Program-made: the position numbers and the translations under genes | Origin: GCA-002733465 sp039969155 | GTDB taxonomy: Bacteria; Pseudomonadota; Gammaproteobacteria; Enterobacterales; Kangiellaceae | NCBI GenBank assembly: GCA_039969155.1 | Contig: JBDVOJ010000102.1 | Coordinates: 9,805 to 73,804 of the forward strand | Reading direction: 5' to 3' | Length of the DNA stretch: 64,000 nt | Part shown: piece by piece, positions 60,929-64,000 of the stretch | How the letters are laid out: every line of letters starts with the position of its first letter | Position numbering within the stretch: position 1 is the first letter of the stretch | The notes under the pieces: model-generated | Told to the model about the DNA's origin: nothing | What the model saw: only the letters and a program-made list of their open reading frames with translations | Database searches by the model: none

Positions 60929-61308
60929 TACTTTTGATCCAACTCTTGTTTTTTCTCTGCAAGTATAGCTTCAAGATATTCGATATCTTCTTTCGTTATA
61001 CTTTGCTCTTTAATTACATGATTAAACAAGGTTCGTCTTTCATTACCAAACACACTCTTTATGAATGATTTGAACAAAGGTTTCTTGATCTCATCAGCGC
61101 TAACAAGCGGCGAGTAATAAATTGTTCTTCCATCAAGTCGGCTGCGCTCAATTGCACCTTTTTCTTCTAACCGGTTGATCATAGTTTTTACCGTTGCGTA
61201 GCTAGCATTCCTTTCCATTTCAATTTTTTGATGAATTTGTGGCGCAGATGTTTCACCTGATAACCAAAACACTTGCATAACCGCTAACTCAAAATCTGAT
61301 AACTTCAT
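60928..61308 (-). CDS. BlaI/MecI/CopY family repressor
   Basis: A 126-residue winged-helix repressor: LSDFELAVMQVFWLSGETSA, NASYATVKTMINRLEEKG, YYSPLVSADE are typical BlaI motifs. ATG 61308 is the family start, with AGAG upstream; a longer in-frame version reaches 61413 but would run through the operators. Three operator-like dyads precede the gene (61331-61390). It is co-transcribed with the M56 protease, its likely inactivator. Confidence 0.92.
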   Translation of the reverse strand: MKLSDFELAVMQVFWLSGETSAPQIHQKIEMERNASYATVKTMINRLEEKGAIERSRLDGRTIYYSPLVSADEIKKPLFKSFIKSVFGNERRTLFNHVIKEQSITKEDIEYLEAILAEKKQELDQK

Positions 61309-61330
61309 TATATTCTCTAATATGGACCAA

Positions 61331-61390
61331 TATAGACAAGTGTATAGATACAAATAGACGTTTGTCAATATATATCTATACAGATGTCTA
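61331..61390. promoter_or_regulatory. Three BlaI-type operator dyads at exact 22-bp spacing
   Basis: Three dyads of the type ATAGACA-N2-TGTCTAT (each imperfect) are centred at 61339.5, 61361.5 and 61383.5. The cores read ACA-AG-TGT, ACG-TT-TGT and ACA-GA-TGT. The spacing of two helical turns puts all three on one DNA face, matching cooperative binding by BlaI dimers. They begin 24 bp before the blaI-type start codon on its promoter side. Confidence 0.7.
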
Positions 61391-61501
61391 TGTACAATAA
61401 AGAGCGTACGCAATTTAATAAAGAAGTTAGCCTTCAGGAAATAGGTAACTAAACTTAATCAAAGGTCGTAAAAGTGACTCGCTCTAAAGAATAAGTTGAA
61501 C

Positions 61502-61549
61502 GACTATTCAGTATGGAGGCAGAGCTTGCCCCGTGAAACGCTGTGGGTA
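61502..61549 (+). repeat. Interspersed structured repeat, copy 2
   Basis: Second copy of the 48-bp repeat at 58387-58434, same orientation. Its stem side reads TATGG-A-GGC, where two C-to-T changes still pair by G-U wobble with GCCCCGTG. Lies in the 418-bp gap between the BlaI operators and the end of the epimerase gene. Confidence 0.7.
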
Positions 61550-61726
61550 TTGAGATCACAAATTAAGACCTGCTTCGTGATTCAAACTTATTGTAGGTCG
61601 TACTTTAGTGCAACAACAGGCTGTCGAGCATGTACTAAGCATCCGATAGAAAAATACTTATATTAGACTAAAATTTAGAATGTAAGATGCATGTCAGATT
61701 CTTACAATCAATTCGCTTGTCTTTCC

Positions 61727-62842
61727 CTAACTAGCCTTTGCTTTATGTTTATCCCAAGCTTTAAGAACCTTCGCTTCTTTTTCTTGACTGATTCCAGCTC
61801 TTAATTTTGCTTGCCGCTCCTTGGGAAGACTCGCAAACCAGTCGTAACAATCCTTCACAATCACGTTAAGCTGCCGCTCTTTTAATCCGTTACTATAGGC
61901 TTTCTTCGAACTCATAGTGCCACTCCCCAAATAATCACCTTCTGGCGGGATCCAAGTTGGCATTTCTTGCCATGCGGCTACTTCATGCTGCTGCAAGAAC
62001 TCGGTATCAACCCAAACTAATTCTGCTGATGGGTTAAGTTCTTTCACGCAAGTATCGAGTAGTTGTTTAATAGTGATATCCCCACCATTTGATTGAGCAT
62101 TATAAACACCTACAATATTATGATTAAGGCAATACACCATCCATTCCGCTAAGTCTCTGACGTCGATAATTTGAATATAGTCTTTGCCATCGCCAGGCGC
62201 TAATACTCGTCCACCTTTCTTTATTCGTACTGGCCAGTAAGTAAATCGATCGGTTTTATCGCGAGGTCCGACGATTAATCCTGGACGAATAACGGTAACT
62301 TTGCCCGGCATATGCTTCTCAGCTGCCTGTTCACAAAGCGCTTTTAGCGGACCATAGGAGGTGCCGGTAATTTCTTCTGTGGTTGGGTCATCAATAGTAC
62401 CGACTGGCGCAGATTCATCCATCCCAACTTTACTCCAATCCGCGTAAACGGAAATGGTGGAAACTAATAGGTATTGTTTAATATTGTCTTTAAGAACTTC
62501 CATCGCTAAGTTCACCGAACGAGGGTAATAAGCACTAGTGTCAATAACGACATCCCATTTTCGGCCAGCTAATTTATTTATATCCTCACTATTTCTATCA
62601 CCTTTAATTTTTTCTAAATCAGGAAAAAGATTCGGATTGGTTTTTCCACGATTAAATAAAGTAACAGTATGACCTTGAGCCAGTGCAGCGTTAACGGTAT
62701 GGGGCCCTAAAAACCCGGTACCACCAAGCACTAAAATATCAAGCTTTTTATCGCCAGAAAGTACCAATTGAGAGATAGGCAGAGTTGAAACAGCAGCAGC
62801 GGTTAACGAGGCATTTTTGATAAAACTTCTTCTAGAGGTCAT
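61727..62842 (-). CDS. Tat-exported NAD-dependent epimerase/dehydratase
   Basis: A 371-residue protein with a twin-arginine signal (TSRRSFIKNASLTAAAVSTL). The extended-SDR part has LVLGGTGFLGPHTV, TLFNRGKTNPNLFPDLEKI and RPGLIVGPRDKTDRF; the usual Y-x3-K catalytic pair is not plain (SYGPLKALCE could supply Tyr and Lys). ATG 62842 has GGAG 7 nt upstream; the in-frame ATG 30 bp earlier is poor. Likely acts on a sugar or nucleotide-linked substrate outside the cytoplasm; substrate unknown. Confidence 0.85.
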   Translation of the reverse strand: MTSRRSFIKNASLTAAAVSTLPISQLVLSGDKKLDILVLGGTGFLGPHTVNAALAQGHTVTLFNRGKTNPNLFPDLEKIKGDRNSEDINKLAGRKWDVVIDTSAYYPRSVNLAMEVLKDNIKQYLLVSTISVYADWSKVGMDESAPVGTIDDPTTEEITGTSYGPLKALCEQAAEKHMPGKVTVIRPGLIVGPRDKTDRFTYWPVRIKKGGRVLAPGDGKDYIQIIDVRDLAEWMVYCLNHNIVGVYNAQSNGGDITIKQLLDTCVKELNPSAELVWVDTEFLQQHEVAAWQEMPTWIPPEGDYLGSGTMSSKKAYSNGLKERQLNVIVKDCYDWFASLPKERQAKLRAGISQEKEAKVLKAWDKHKAKAS

Positions 62843-62984
62843 AGTGGGCTCCGATAAATGTAGAGAAGCCAAGCGGCAAAACCGCTTGGCTCATTTCTAG
62901 TTATTTCTCCAGCCTACCATTTACCTCGGTCGCGGTAAAATGGACTATGTAAATTTTTGTGTTTGTTTTTTCAATATCATCGAA

Positions 62985-63725
62985 CTAATTCACTCGATAC
63001 TGTTTTCGATATTTATTAGCGAGATAGTATGAGGCAATAGCGCCAACGACACCGGGTAAAACCCAAGGAATCAATTGCATTTGTCCGACAAATACTTCCG
63101 CAAATACACGACGACCACCAAATGCAAAGAAAGCTGTATATGCGCCAATCCCTGAACCGATTATGTTAGTTAAGTGCTCGATTATCCACTCTCTAGGCTT
63201 TAGCTCCGCCTTAAAAATATATCGAGCTAAACCAATCGAAGAGGCCATTGAAAGTAAAGAGAAGATGGCAAATAAAACATTGCCTTTATCTAAAGCCAAT
63301 AAACCGACTCCAACACCCGCTAAAAAAAGCGACATTATCGAACCTAGGTGATTAAAATTTTTGAGTTTACTTCGGTCGGCCTTCGCCTTTAAGACTAATA
63401 TTGAGTGTCGTACATTGACAAAAACCAATAGCGAAAGCATTAACAAAAATATACCTAAATTTCGATTTTGCTCGATGACTCTTGCAGCTTTTTCTGGCGC
63501 TAAGCCACCGTCCGGATATCTCACAGCAATTGGGTCTAGTAACAGAAATGCGCTCATCACTAAACCACTGACTGAAACAATTAACATACCATTAGAAAAT
63601 ATCTTTCCGGAAACGACATGTAGTTGGCTGCCTTTTTTAGCTAACATTGGTAGCCAAAAAATTAGTAATCCGACGGAACCACAGAACACATGGATATAAA
63701 ACAATATTTGATGAATGGTCGCCAT
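62985..63725 (-). CDS. DUF2306-like membrane protein
   Basis: A 246-residue integral membrane protein with about seven hydrophobic segments. The N-terminus (IHQILFYIHVFCGSVGLLIF, KKGSQLHVVSGKIFSNGMLI) matches the DUF2306-type pattern, with conserved histidines that might bind haem. GAGG precedes the ATG. Divergent from the partial gene at the window end. Function unknown. Confidence 0.75.
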   Translation of the reverse strand: MATIHQILFYIHVFCGSVGLLIFWLPMLAKKGSQLHVVSGKIFSNGMLIVSVSGLVMSAFLLLDPIAVRYPDGGLAPEKAARVIEQNRNLGIFLLMLSLLVFVNVRHSILVLKAKADRSKLKNFNHLGSIMSLFLAGVGVGLLALDKGNVLFAIFSLLSMASSIGLARYIFKAELKPREWIIEHLTNIIGSGIGAYTAFFAFGGRRVFAEVFVGQMQLIPWVLPGVVGAIASYYLANKYRKQYRVN

Positions 63726-63869
63726 ATTTGTCGCCTCTTAACTAAAACGGTTAGTAGATGAGGCTATTTTAGCTAAACCTGAGTGTGCCAATCAGTGCTA
63801 AAAGTCATCAATTAAAACCATGACTTTTGGCCTATTCAATTACATGGATAAACTTGCCATAATAACAAT

Positions 63870-64000
63870 ATGAAAAAACTGAATCTCAAGTTTACCGATC
63901 TTGCCGGCATGGGCACTTGGGCCATGGTCTATGGTCTTAGTCTTTATTGGTTGGTTCAAACGGCAAAAGGTTACCATTCGGATATACCCTTAGTGACTTT
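63870..64000 (+). CDS. Start of an unidentified membrane protein (partial)
   Basis: An open frame runs from ATG 63870 off the window end. The first 43 residues begin MKKLNLKFTDLAGMGTWAMV and continue with a hydrophobic segment (MVYGLSLYWLVQ), so the protein is probably membrane-bound. The ribosome binding site is weak. Too little is visible to name a family. Confidence 0.5.
   Translation, partial: MKKLNLKFTDLAGMGTWAMVYGLSLYWLVQTAKGYHSDIPLVT

Noticed and set aside
1..64000. CRISPR arrays, insertion sequences, prophage, integron or rRNA genes
   Set aside because: No regularly spaced direct repeats, transposase, integrase, phage structural gene or rRNA sequence was seen anywhere in the window.

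Overview
The window reads as one stretch of chromosome from a gammaproteobacterium of roughly 40% G+C. The Mla lipid transport genes, KefB/C-type antiporter, TerC, DUF3012 lipoprotein and sigma-54 signals support this. The mix of secreted proteases, a secreted amylase and Tat-exported enzymes is compatible with marine Kangiellaceae-like genera, but that assignment is an inference. I see no rRNA, tRNA, CRISPR array, insertion sequence or prophage.

Left part (1-21 kb): a partial chemotaxis receptor and a GAF-GGDEF protein, then a leftward redox/detoxification operon (two DUF1348 NTF2-like proteins, a small exported protein, a glutathione S-transferase, a 76-residue protein, a flavin/2Fe-2S fusion oxidoreductase and a double cupin). 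A PAS-type sigma-54 activator is divergent from it. RDD, TerC, KefB/C-like, racemase, glyoxalase-fold, ADP-forming acyl-CoA synthetase, GlsB-type, TPR-GGDEF, DUF3012 and 2-oxoglutarate oxygenase genes follow.

Middle (21-34 kb): a leftward operon joins a partner-switching module (RsbW-like kinase, STAS protein, PP2C phosphatase) to mlaF-E-D-C. Next is a YHS / bufferin-type RiPP / DoxX / flavin disulfide reductase operon (metal handling), an exported D-2-hydroxyacid dehydrogenase, a PD-(D/E)XK-like protein and a NYN-OST-HTH protein.

Right part (34-64 kb): FMN glutamate-synthase-like enzyme, DUF1304, two exported amidohydrolases, a TetR-controlled Tat protein plus MddA-like methyltransferase, S8 and S1 secreted proteases, a large membrane protein, a GH13-CBM20 amylase, acyltransferase and LytTR regulator, AraC/SDR/aldo-keto genes, an exported hydrolase, a BlaI/BlaR1 pair, a Tat-exported epimerase and a DUF2306 membrane protein.

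The strongest new signal is regulatory. Three leftward promoters fit the sigma-54 GG-N10-GC spacing: 7162-7177 (redox operon), 14934-14949 (glyoxalase-fold gene) and 30787-30802 (YHS/bufferin operon). Each has a TCTCAA-N4-TTGAGA-like dyad centred about 77-80 bp upstream of the predicted start. The same dyad lies directly before the sigma-54 activator gene at 7295. I infer one regulon linking electrophile/redox defence to metal-binding RiPP production. The second strong signal is the Mla/partner-switch operon.
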